Shown here in pieces: positions 52,512-60,076 of a DNA stretch of 64,000 bases. Numbering within the stretch: the stretch's first letter is position 1; each line of letters opens with the position of its first letter. The notes under the pieces were generated by a model, which saw only the letters and a program-made list of their open reading frames with translations, had not been told where the DNA came from and did no database searches. This DNA comes from Pseudohalioglobus sediminis (GTDB taxonomy: Bacteria > Pseudomonadota > Gammaproteobacteria > Pseudomonadales > Halieaceae), in assembly GCF_008370495.1 (NCBI RefSeq), contig NZ_VTUX01000002.1, forward strand, positions 434,001 to 498,000. Direction: 5' to 3'. A program made the position numbers and the translations under genes.

Positions 52512-53456
52512 TTACTGTGCCGTTGCCGGGCGGAACCCTTTCGGCAGCCCCGCTTCCGGCGTAAAGCCATACAACTCCACTTCCGGTAGTGCCCCGGCCA
52601 GCACCTGCCTCGCTGCGAACAGGCGCGCAAAATTGATGCCGGTGCGCAGACCCATACTCTCAAGCAGGAACACCAGGTCTTCGGTGACGATGTTGCCACT
52701 GGCGCCGGGGGCGAAGGGGCAACCGCCGATGCCACCCATGCTGGCGTCGATGGTGGTCAGCCCGGCATCCAGCGCTGCCATGACATTGGCGAAACCCTGG
52801 CCACGGGTATTGTGCAGGTGCACGCCGGTGAGCTTGTCCCTGCCGAGCAGTCGGTGAATTGCCCGGATGTAGTCACGCACTTGCGTGGGGCTGGCGAAGC
52901 CCGTGGTATCAGACAGGCCCACTTCGTCGCAGCCTGCTGCCACCAGTTTCTCCGCCATCTCCATCACCTTGCGCTCGGGGACCTCTCCCTCCAGGGTGCA
53001 GCCAAAGGCGGTGGACAGCGAACCTTCCAGCTTCGGGCGCTGGCCCGCCGGCAAGGCGTCGATGGCGGCACGAATGTCGCGCACTTCCTGCAGCACCTGT
53101 GCATGCGTGCACCGCAGGTTCTTCAGGCTGTGGGTCTCGCTCACAGAGAGCGGCACGGTCATCTTGTCCGGGCCCACCGCAAGGGCATCCTGTGCACCGC
53201 GCAGGTTGGGCACCAGTACCGCCACCGCCAGCCCGTCGATGGAACTGGCGTGTGCCACCAGCTCGGCAGTGTCCGCCAGTTGCGGCAGCACCCTGGCCGG
53301 CACGAATGAACCCACCTCGATCTCCGGTATGCCCGCCGCCGCCAGTGCGGAAATCCAGTCTTTCTTGGCCGTGGTGGACATAATCGGGCGGATACTCTGC
53401 AGGCCGTCCCGGGGACCCACCTCACTGATTTCTATGTCGATAGCAGGCAATTGCAC
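52512..53456 (-). CDS. HMG-CoA-lyase-like enzyme
   Basis: A 314-residue TIM-barrel enzyme of the HMGL family. Active-site features: ISEVGPRDGLQSIRP (metal and catalytic Arg-Asp), GVHLHNTRGQGFAN (metal His-x-His), and the signature loop MGGIGGCPFAPGASGN with the catalytic Cys. It should split a 3-hydroxy-3-alkyl-acyl-CoA. With LeuCD and a CoA-transferase beside it, an alkyl-citramalyl-CoA (giving pyruvate plus acyl-CoA) is a plausible substrate. The GTG at 53456 is as annotated; TTG 53450 has a better spaced GGGAG. Confidence 0.87.
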   Translation of the reverse strand: MQLPAIDIEISEVGPRDGLQSIRPIMSTTAKKDWISALAAAGIPEIEVGSFVPARVLPQLADTAELVAHASSIDGLAVAVLVPNLRGAQDALAVGPDKMTVPLSVSETHSLKNLRCTHAQVLQEVRDIRAAIDALPAGQRPKLEGSLSTAFGCTLEGEVPERKVMEMAEKLVAAGCDEVGLSDTTGFASPTQVRDYIRAIHRLLGRDKLTGVHLHNTRGQGFANVMAALDAGLTTIDASMGGIGGCPFAPGASGNIVTEDLVFLLESMGLRTGINFARLFAARQVLAGALPEVELYGFTPEAGLPKGFRPATAQ

Positions 53457-53502
53457 GCTCCCGAAGCAGCGGCTGCGGTGCCGGCCGGCGCTTCATTGAT
53501 TT

Positions 53503-53526
53503 GATATAATGATATATCATATTATC
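53503..53526. promoter_or_regulatory. 24-bp GntR-type operator 2, between lyase and CoA-transferase genes
   Basis: Shares its first ten bases, GATATAATGA, with operator 1 and ends TATTATC. Its core ATGATATATCAT is a perfect palindrome. TATAAT (53505-53510) could be the -10 for the CoA-transferase gene; the site also lies 47 bp from the divergent lyase gene. Confidence 0.72.
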
Positions 53527-53564
53527 ATTTAAAGTTTCACTCGATTCAAGGAAACCAAGCACCC

Positions 53565-54749
53565 ATGACAGAGCGCGCCCAGCCCCTCGCGGGCCTCAAG
53601 GTTGTCGAATTTACCCACATGGTAATGGGCCCCACCGCCGGCCTGATCCTCGCCGACCTCGGTGCCGACGTCATCAAGGTGGAACCGCTGAAGGGTGACA
53701 ATACGCGTCGGCTCAAGGGTTCCGGCGGCGGTTACTTCGCCATGTACAACCGCAATAAAAGCAGCCTGTGCCTGGACCTCAAATCCGCTGACGGCCTGGC
53801 AGCGGCGCAGGACATCGTCAGCCGCAGCGATATCGTCATCGAGAATTTTCGTCCCGGGGCCATGGACAAGATCGGGCTTGGCTATGAAGCCCTGTGTGCG
53901 GACAACCCGGGCCTGATCTATTTGTCCCTCAAGGGTTTTCTCTCCGGCCCCTATGCACACCGCACGGCACTGGACGAGGTTGCGCAGATGATGGGCGGGC
54001 TGGCATACATGACCGGGCTGCCCGATCGCCCCATGCGCGCCGGCAGCTCAGTCATCGACATCACCGGCGGCATGTTCGGCGTGATCGCAATTCTGTCCGC
54101 CCTGGAGGAGCGCCATCGCACCGGGAAGGGGCGCCACGTGACCAGTTCCCTGTTCGAAACCACCGCCTTCATGGTTGGGCAACACATCGCCCAGCAAGGT
54201 GTGCTTGGCGAAGAGCCGCCACCGATGACGGTGCGGCGCAGCGCCTGGTCGGTGTATGACATTTTCTACACGAGGGACGGCAGCAGGGTGTTCGTGGGCG
54301 TGGTCAGCGACAGCCTGTGGCAGCGTTTCTGCGAGGAGTTTGGCTTTGACGAATGGGCAGCGGACCGCAGGCTGGATAGCAATAACGAGCGCGTACAGCA
54401 TCGGGATACGCTGATTCCCGGCATCCAGGCTTTGTTCGACACAATGACCCGGGAACAGTTAATGGAACGCCTGGACCGGGCCGGCGTACCTTTCGCCCCG
54501 ATCAACAAACCCATCGACCTGGTGGACGACCCGCACATGAACGCCGGCGCGCTGCTGGAGGTGACGCTCAACAATGGCGACAGCATCAAACTGCCGGCGC
54601 TGCCGGTGGAGTTTGACGGCGCCAGGACCGGACTCTACCGTGACATACCCACACCGGGCGCAGGCGCCCGCGAGCACCTGCGCAAGCTCGGACTGGCCGA
54701 GGAACAGGTACAGCAACTTATCAACAGCGGCGCCATGATCGCCGAGTGA
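53565..54749 (+). CDS. CaiB/BaiF (class III) CoA-transferase
   Basis: A 394-residue class III CoA-transferase. Start LAGLKVVEFTHMVMGPTAGL and LADLGADVIKVEPLKGDNTR are the conserved N-terminal strand and CoA loop; SDIVIENFRPGAMDKIGLGYE follows. The catalytic Asp is probably in RAGSSVIDITGGMFG. It would move CoA (for example from succinyl- or acetyl-CoA) onto a dicarboxylic acid, priming it for the HMG-CoA-lyase-like enzyme encoded divergently. Its 5' region carries GntR operator 2. Confidence 0.88.
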   Translation: MTERAQPLAGLKVVEFTHMVMGPTAGLILADLGADVIKVEPLKGDNTRRLKGSGGGYFAMYNRNKSSLCLDLKSADGLAAAQDIVSRSDIVIENFRPGAMDKIGLGYEALCADNPGLIYLSLKGFLSGPYAHRTALDEVAQMMGGLAYMTGLPDRPMRAGSSVIDITGGMFGVIAILSALEERHRTGKGRHVTSSLFETTAFMVGQHIAQQGVLGEEPPPMTVRRSAWSVYDIFYTRDGSRVFVGVVSDSLWQRFCEEFGFDEWAADRRLDSNNERVQHRDTLIPGIQALFDTMTREQLMERLDRAGVPFAPINKPIDLVDDPHMNAGALLEVTLNNGDSIKLPALPVEFDGARTGLYRDIPTPGAGAREHLRKLGLAEEQVQQLINSGAMIAE

Positions 54750-54762
54750 GTCGCCCCGGACG

Positions 54763-55377
54763 CTAGTAGAGCCAGGGGCGTTGGCGGCGGCGCGCCTCGT
54801 GAAAAGCCTCGATGACCGGCTGGCGCGTCTGCGTCAGGGCGATGGCATCCAACCCTTCCACCAGCATCTGCCTGGCGCCGGCCTCGATGTCGAAAGCGTA
54901 GTGTTGCCCATCAGCTGTCACGCGCTGCGCAGGCAAATCGATCAACACCCGGTTAACCGCAGGATTCTGCTCTACCCAGCGGGCAATGGTCTCGATCTGT
55001 GACGCATCCAGCACCAGTGGCAGCAGACCGTTGCGCACACAGTTATTTGCGAATATGGCGCCAAAACCGGGGGCGATAATGGCGCGGATACCAAATTCCC
55101 TGAGCGCCCACACCGCGTGTTCCCGCGAGGAGCCGCAACCGAAGTTGGGCCCGGAAAGAATAATGCTGGCGCCCCGGTACTCCGGCCGGTTGAGGACGAA
55201 TGCCGGCGCCTCCTCACGTGTGCCTTCTCCGATGTAACGCCAACCGGCGAATAAACCTTCCCCCAGCCCCTGTTTGGAAACGCGTTTCATCTCCCGCGAT
55301 GGAATAATGGCGTCGGTATCCACATTGGCGCGCAACAACGGCGCAGCCACGCCGTGGAGTTGTTCGAACTTTTCCAT
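54763..55377 (-). CDS. LeuD/aconitase small subunit-like protein
   Basis: A 204-residue swivel subunit. RANVDTDAIIPSREMK (N-terminal), GPNFGCGSSREHAVWAL (substrate-binding loop) and GFGAIFANNCVRNGLLP are typical of isopropylmalate isomerase and its relatives. ATG 55377 overlaps the leuC-like stop (TGATG). With the LeuC-like subunit it would add or shift water on an alkylmaleate or alkylmalate, as dimethylmaleate hydratase and citraconate hydratase do. There is no leuB or leuA beside it, arguing against leucine synthesis. Confidence 0.87.
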   Translation of the reverse strand: MEKFEQLHGVAAPLLRANVDTDAIIPSREMKRVSKQGLGEGLFAGWRYIGEGTREEAPAFVLNRPEYRGASIILSGPNFGCGSSREHAVWALREFGIRAIIAPGFGAIFANNCVRNGLLPLVLDASQIETIARWVEQNPAVNRVLIDLPAQRVTADGQHYAFDIEAGARQMLVEGLDAIALTQTRQPVIEAFHEARRRQRPWLY

Positions 55378-56843
55378 CACTGCGACAACATCTCCCGTGG
55401 GTCGGTGATCACGCCGGTTACCGCGGAGGCGGCCACCGTAGCCGGGCTGGCAAGATGGGTACGCGTTTGCGGCCCCTGCCGCGACTCAAAATTGCGGTTG
55501 GTCGTGCTCACCACACGCTGCTGGAACCCGAAGTGTTCACCGCCGGCATAAAAACACATGGAGCAGCCCGATGCTCGCCACTCGAAGCCGGCGGCTCTGA
55601 ACACCTGGTCCAGGCCTTCTCGCTCCGCCTGCGCCCTGACCTGCATGGAACCGGGCACGCAGATGGCGCGCAGACCAGGACGCACACGGCGACCGCGCAA
55701 AACGGCGGCGGCGAGACGCAGGTCGCTGATGCGGGCGTTGGTGCAGGAACCGATAAAGGCGCAGTCAATGGGCGTTCCTGCGATGGCCGCACCCGCCTCC
55801 AGCCCCATGTAGTCGAGGGCCCTGGCGCGACCGGCAGCATCACCTGCGTCCGTGCTGGCGTCGTCCGCGCTTACGGCGTCCGTGCTTACGGCGTCCGTGC
55901 TTACGACGTCCGTGCTTACGGCAGCCGGCACGCGAGCGGTCACATCCACGACATGCTGCGGGCTGGTGCCCCAGGTCACCTGCGGCTGGATATTGCCGCA
56001 GTCCACCTCCAGTTCGGCATCGAACACGGCGTCAGCGTCGCTGTACAGTGTGCGCCAGTAGGCCTCGGCAGCCGTCCAGTGCTCACCCCGGGGGGCGTAG
56101 GGCCTGCCCTGCAGATAAGCCAGCGTAGCCGCGTCGGGAGCGATCAGCCCCGTGAAGGCGGAAAACTCTACCGCCATGTTGCACAGGGTCATACGCGCTT
56201 CCATATCCAGCGCCTGCACAGCCGGCCCCGAGAACTCGACGGCGCAGCCGCTACCACCAGCGGCGCCATGGCGACCGATGAGGTAGAGGATCATATCCTT
56301 GGCGGTGACGCCGGGCTGTAGTTCGCCGGTAAAACGCACGCGCATACTGCGTGGACGCTTCACGCGCAGTGTCTTGGTCACCAGGGCATGCTCTGCTTCA
56401 CTGGAGCCGATACCCCAGGCCAGCGCACCCAGGGCGCCCTGGGTACAGGTGTGACTGTCGGGACACACCAGCGTCAACCCCGGCTGGGCAATACCCTGCT
56501 CCGGTGACACCACGTGCACAATTCCCTGGCGCGGGTCATCGAGGTCGAACAGGTTGAGCCCCGCTGCCTGCGCACCCTCCCGCGTGGCGACGATGAAGTC
56601 GCGGCCGCTGGGCATGGTGGTGTCGTCGCTGCGATCCGGGTAGGTGTCAACGATATGGTCCATGCAGCAGAACACCTGCTGCGGGCAAAACACGCGGCGT
56701 CCCGCAGCGGCGAGGCTGGACAGCGCGATAGAGCCGGTGCGTTCATGCAGGAAGACGCGATCAATATAGATCAGGTCAGTGCCATCCGGTTGCTGCTCCA
56801 CCAGGTGTTCCTGCCAGAGTTTGTCAAACAGGGTAAGTCCCAT
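55377..56843 (-). CDS. LeuC/aconitase large subunit-like protein with repeat insertion
   Basis: A 488-residue large subunit from ATG 56843. DSHTCTQGALGALAWGIGSSE near 125-145, the cluster-ligand Cys in GSCTNARISDL and SGCSMCFYAGGE, and the C-terminal TNRNFESRQG are typical of the LeuC family. The last motif region differs from biosynthetic LeuC (GCSMCLGMNPD). Between about residues 307 and 332 is a low-complexity insertion of STDAV-type repeats encoded by 15-bp tandem units. Probably a dimethylmaleate- or citraconate-type hydratase. Confidence 0.87.
   Translation of the reverse strand: MGLTLFDKLWQEHLVEQQPDGTDLIYIDRVFLHERTGSIALSSLAAAGRRVFCPQQVFCCMDHIVDTYPDRSDDTTMPSGRDFIVATREGAQAAGLNLFDLDDPRQGIVHVVSPEQGIAQPGLTLVCPDSHTCTQGALGALAWGIGSSEAEHALVTKTLRVKRPRSMRVRFTGELQPGVTAKDMILYLIGRHGAAGGSGCAVEFSGPAVQALDMEARMTLCNMAVEFSAFTGLIAPDAATLAYLQGRPYAPRGEHWTAAEAYWRTLYSDADAVFDAELEVDCGNIQPQVTWGTSPQHVVDVTARVPAAVSTDVVSTDAVSTDAVSADDASTDAGDAAGRARALDYMGLEAGAAIAGTPIDCAFIGSCTNARISDLRLAAAVLRGRRVRPGLRAICVPGSMQVRAQAEREGLDQVFRAAGFEWRASGCSMCFYAGGEHFGFQQRVVSTTNRNFESRQGPQTRTHLASPATVAASAVTGVITDPREMLSQ
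55846..55922. repeat. 15-bp tandem repeat in the leuC-like gene
   Basis: About five copies of GCGTCCGTGCTTACG (plus-strand sense; variants GCGTCGTCCGCGCTTA and ACGTCCGTGCTTACG). In the protein they encode a Ser-Thr-Asp-Ala/Val-Val repeat on the surface between domains; in frame, so copy number may vary without breaking the gene. Confidence 0.82.
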
Positions 56844-56915
56844 GAGTCCTGTACTTCTATGCTTCTGTGCTGCGGAGCTTGAACGGGGCGGCCACATTGC
56901 CGCACCCGCCTAATT

Positions 56916-56939
56916 GTTATATAAATATAGCATTATATC
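56916..56939. promoter_or_regulatory. 24-bp GntR-type operator 3, between leuC-like and VOC genes
   Basis: On the minus strand it begins GATATAATGC and ends ATATAAC, like operators 1 and 2. TATAAT (56938-56933, minus) is a likely -10 for the leuC-like gene. On the plus strand the site ends 20 bp before ATG 56960. Confidence 0.7.
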
Positions 56940-56959
56940 TTAAGCCATTGAATGCACTC

Positions 56960-57823
56960 ATGCGCACGCCTCCCCTGCTCGGCCCGGTAGCCCTCTGTAC
57001 CATCGTCGCCAACGAAGGCAAGGCGGCCTGTGCGGCTTATACCCGCTGGATGCACCAGAGTGTGGTGGAACAGGGGGTACTGGATCACGACACAGCCGCG
57101 GCCCTTGGCCTCCGCACACTGGCTGGCAATCCCTGTTGGCTGCTGGCCAACGCCACAGGGCGCGCCTGGCTGCTGATTGTGGAAGCGCCGGAAGCACCGG
57201 AGCGCGACCCCCTGCACAGCTTCGGCTGGATGGCCATGGAGGTACTGGTCGCCGACGTGGACGACCTCGCCGCCAGCCTGTCCGGATCGCCCTTTACCCT
57301 GCTGCGAGCGCCGGCGGACCTCGACGTATCTGACAGCATTCGCGCCTGCCAGGTGCGCGGACCGGCCGGCGAGGTCCTCTACCTGACCCGGATCAGCGGC
57401 GAAGTCGCCCCCTTTGACCTGCCCCGCTGCGAAGCCGCGGTCGATCACCTGTTTATACCAGTACTGTCGACGCCATCGCGGGACTGCAGCCTCGCGGACT
57501 ACGCCGCCATCAGCGGCAACGAGGGGCTGCGCTTTGACACGCGCATCACCGTGGTCAACCAGGCCAGAAGCTTTGAGCTGAATCGACGCCATGCCGTCGC
57601 CACATTGCAGTTGGCTGGCCAGGCGCTGATCGAGATCGATCAGATCGCCGGCACCAGGGACGCCGGTGCCGGCCCTCATACCGGTGTCGCCAATATCGCG
57701 TTTTTCTGCCAGCTGGCAGCGGATGCAGCAGCCCATTCACACACCAGCGGCCCCTTCGCCGGCTATCGCACCAGCGCCCGCGCCGGCAGCGGCGGCGAAG
57801 ACTTTACCCTGGTCCACCGTTAG
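56960..57823 (+). CDS. Tandem VOC-superfamily (glyoxalase/bleomycin-resistance-like) protein
   Basis: A 287-residue protein (ATG 56960; the frame is open upstream but runs through operator 3). Two VOC modules: PVALCTIVANEGKAACAAYTRW to about residue 145 with HSFGWMAMEVLVADVDDLAAS and GPAGEVLYLTRI; then DHLFIPVLSTPSRDCSLADYA to the end with a similar strand order. VOC proteins include glyoxalases, extradiol dioxygenases and isomerases. The metal ligands are not all obvious, so an isomerase, ring-cleaving or binding role is left open. Followed 12 bases later by the lipocalin-like gene. Confidence 0.68.
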   Translation: MRTPPLLGPVALCTIVANEGKAACAAYTRWMHQSVVEQGVLDHDTAAALGLRTLAGNPCWLLANATGRAWLLIVEAPEAPERDPLHSFGWMAMEVLVADVDDLAASLSGSPFTLLRAPADLDVSDSIRACQVRGPAGEVLYLTRISGEVAPFDLPRCEAAVDHLFIPVLSTPSRDCSLADYAAISGNEGLRFDTRITVVNQARSFELNRRHAVATLQLAGQALIEIDQIAGTRDAGAGPHTGVANIAFFCQLAADAAAHSHTSGPFAGYRTSARAGSGGEDFTLVHR

Positions 57824-57835
57824 GAACGCATAATC

Positions 57836-58558
57836 ATGGCCTACCGAACCCTGCGCGGCACCATCTGCTACACCAGCAAACAGCCACAGCGCATGGACGT
57901 GGAGCGCGGGCGTGAGTACTTCACCCTGACCCGACAGCCGGATGGTACCGACCTGCTGCACGCCCATTGCGAAATCGACGACGAACCGATGGTCGTGCGC
58001 GATGTCGTCCAGGCGATGGAGCATGCCACCTCGAAACCACTGGACTGCCATGTGCGCCTCACTGTGGGAAACCGCTTCGAGGGCAGCGGCTGGTTCCGCT
58101 TTACCGATCACCACGCCGAGTGTGAAACCTGGAATCGCAAGGACGGCCGCATCAGCCAGCGCATCGAGCTGGCATCGCCGGTAGAGTGGATGCAATGCCA
58201 TCCCATCGTTGGCGACGCCCTGTTGATGAAAGCCTACGATCGCAGCCAGGGCCCGGGGAAACGCCGTCTGGATCACGTGATGCTCTCATCTCCGGACCAT
58301 CGCGGTGCTACCGGCCCCATGCTGTTTGCGCTGGGTTTCAGCATCCAGTACGTGGGCGAAGAACGCGTCAGCGTGGGCGCCGGCAAATTCGATGCCTACC
58401 ATTTCCAGGTCACCGACACGGCCGGAGAACTCCCGGAGGAACATCCGCCGTACAACGTCTGGTGCACCGCGGACGAGGATTACATCCTGCTCAAGGCCTG
58501 CGCCGAGGGTTACATGATGACGCATTACGAATTGATGGAGCTGGAAATCACCGGGTAG
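57836..58558 (+). CDS. Lipocalin-like protein of unknown function
   Basis: A 240-residue beta-rich protein. YRTLRGTICYTSKQPQRMDVERG opens it; then HVRLTVGNRFEGSGWFRF, HPIVGDALLMKAYDRSQG, VGEERVSVGAGKFDAYHFQV and YNVWCTADEDYILLKACAEG. The order of strands and the GKFDAYHFQV element resemble DUF3108-type and calycin proteins and the protein at 20716. Last gene of the GntR-regulated plus-strand pair. No catalytic residues recognised. Confidence 0.62.
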   Translation: MAYRTLRGTICYTSKQPQRMDVERGREYFTLTRQPDGTDLLHAHCEIDDEPMVVRDVVQAMEHATSKPLDCHVRLTVGNRFEGSGWFRFTDHHAECETWNRKDGRISQRIELASPVEWMQCHPIVGDALLMKAYDRSQGPGKRRLDHVMLSSPDHRGATGPMLFALGFSIQYVGEERVSVGAGKFDAYHFQVTDTAGELPEEHPPYNVWCTADEDYILLKACAEGYMMTHYELMELEITG

Positions 58559-58717
58559 CAGGGCTTCTGCGACAGTGCCGAGTTGACTGCGGCCGACGGA
58601 CGGGCAGCTTCCGGCTCAAAAGAAACGCCGGGGGCCAGACATCCGTGACGACCACTAGCGACCAGAAAAGGGCTAAAAACTCTGTCAGCCCGCGATTGGC
58701 AACTGACAATTCAGCCC

Positions 58718-59116
58718 TTACAAGTTGTCCTTTTTGACCAGTGTTGCAGTGCCCACCACTTCCAATGCTTCGTTGGCAACGATGCCCGTCATCACCGTCT
58801 CCTGGCGATCGACGGTAAAGACCCCGGTCACATCCTGCCCAAGAGTCCGGAACGAGACTTCCAACGTGCACGTAGGCTTGTGGAGATCTACGCGTGAGCG
58901 ACTGAGCGGCCGCGCGTCACCAAAGTCATCAGTGCAAACACTATCGGAAAGCAGTCTCGTTCCCTTTATTGCGACTGTACAAATACCGACAAAGCCAATC
59001 GTTGGATAATTGAATGTTCCCTGCCATATCCCATTCACTTGATTGGTCTTGCACGAGGCATTGGCGGCGGGAACAAAGATGGCCATCAATATTGCAGCGA
59101 TAAGTGTGTACTTCAT
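58718..59116 (-). CDS. Secreted Cys-containing protein of unknown function
   Basis: A 132-residue protein with signal peptide (cleavage near PAANASC). The mature part carries four or five Cys (SCKTNQVNGIWQGTF, GICTVAIKG, SVCTDDFG, PTCTLEVSF) and is beta-rich. Its AT content and codon use look a little higher in A/T than the main cluster. Together with the 62-residue gene behind it, it makes a small pair of exported proteins. Confidence 0.65.
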   Translation of the reverse strand: MKYTLIAAILMAIFVPAANASCKTNQVNGIWQGTFNYPTIGFVGICTVAIKGTRLLSDSVCTDDFGDARPLSRSRVDLHKPTCTLEVSFRTLGQDVTGVFTVDRQETVMTGIVANEALEVVGTATLVKKDNL

Positions 59117-59119
59117 CTG

Positions 59120-59308
59120 CTAACCCTCCTGGTCTGAAGGTGATTCGGAGCGAATAGGAACCCAGCCAAAAGGACAGTTCTCACCCGCAAAGACCTTCAC
59201 GTTGGTTGGCTCAACAATGCTTTTACAAGTGATATGGTTGCTCTCCTGAGCAGAGGCATAAGTTGCCAACATGAGGGACATCGAAACGACGATTGAGAAG
59301 ATTTTCAT
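59120..59308 (-). CDS. Small secreted protein of unknown function
   Basis: A 62-residue protein from ATG 59308 (the longer open frame is not supported by a ribosome binding site) with a signal peptide ending at TYASAQ. The mature 40 residues contain two Cys (HITCKSIVEP, GENCPFGWVP), enough for one disulfide. Its stop is 3 bases before the next gene's start on the same strand, so the two are co-transcribed. Confidence 0.6.
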   Translation of the reverse strand: MKIFSIVVSMSLMLATYASAQESNHITCKSIVEPTNVKVFAGENCPFGWVPIRSESPSDQEG

Positions 59309-59679
59309 AACCAAACTCCTCTTAACTATGGCTGTACTCTTTAAACGTGACCCAAACCTGAAGTGGCGAATCACAGTCCATTAGTAATCGTAGTTCACAT
59401 ATGTCATTCCGCAATGAAAGCAAAGCATTTGTAACGTTCAAGAGACGCTACCCTCGGTTCAGCGGAGACGTGTTTCTACCCGCGAACCAGCCCCGGCCAG
59501 CGACGAGCCCATACGGTGCGTGTGCAGCATTCTCTCAACAAGTTTTCTCAGCCGGACACGCCAGTCTTATCTCCGGGGACGAGTCAAAGATGGCCGATCA
59601 ACTTGTGCCGGCAGCCAACGCGTGGTCTATGCTTGGTAGGCATCAACACTGACACACCTTAAGCAGACAAGGAGCCAAC
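59309..59679. other. 371-bp region without a supported gene
   Basis: An 83-codon open frame (59401-59652, plus) has no ribosome binding site and no recognisable protein features. The minus-strand promoter of the small secreted pair should lie near 59330-59400. Base composition is visibly more AT-rich than the rest of the window; no repeat or RNA gene was seen. Confidence 0.4.
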
Positions 59680-60048
59680 ATGATCGGATACGTCACCCTG
59701 GGTACCAATGATATGGATCGTGCCTGCGCGTTCTATGACACACTGCTCGCGGAAGTGGGCGCAACCCGTATGATGGAAGAGGAGAACTTTATCGCCTGGA
59801 GCAATCCTGGACCTGGTGGCGCCCTGTCGGTAACAAAGCCCTGGAATGGCCAGCCCGCCACTGTCGGCAACGGCGTGATGGCGGCAATCGAGGCGGATAG
59901 CAAGGCGCAGGTCGACCGGGTCTATGCCAGGGCGCTGGAACTGGGTGCCGCCGACGAGGGCGCTGCAGGGCCGCGCAGCGAAAACTTTTACGCCGGCTAC
60001 TTCCGTGACCCGGACGGGAATAAACTCGCCGTGTTCTTTATAGGGTAG
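59680..60048 (+). CDS. VOC-family (glyoxalase-like) protein
   Basis: A 122-residue single-module VOC protein: MIGYVTLGTNDMDRACAFYDTLL and the C-terminal NFYAGYFRDPDGNKLAVFF are the hallmark first and last strands. Proteins of this length are frequently annotated as glyoxalase/bleomycin-resistance type; glyoxalase I activity is unlikely because the metal-ligand pattern is incomplete. It is not obviously linked to the neighbouring genes. Confidence 0.85.
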   Translation: MIGYVTLGTNDMDRACAFYDTLLAEVGATRMMEEENFIAWSNPGPGGALSVTKPWNGQPATVGNGVMAAIEADSKAQVDRVYARALELGAADEGAAGPRSENFYAGYFRDPDGNKLAVFFIG

Positions 60049-60076
60049 CCGGGCGCGAGGCCCGGCCGGTGCATAC

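Noticed and set aside
54763-56843. Leucine biosynthesis leuCD
   Set aside because: There is no leuA or leuB, the cluster motif differs from biosynthetic LeuC, and the genes share an operator with CoA-transferase and CE4 genes.
59401-59652. 83-codon plus-strand frame
   Set aside because: No ribosome binding site, no motif, atypical composition; not supported as a gene.
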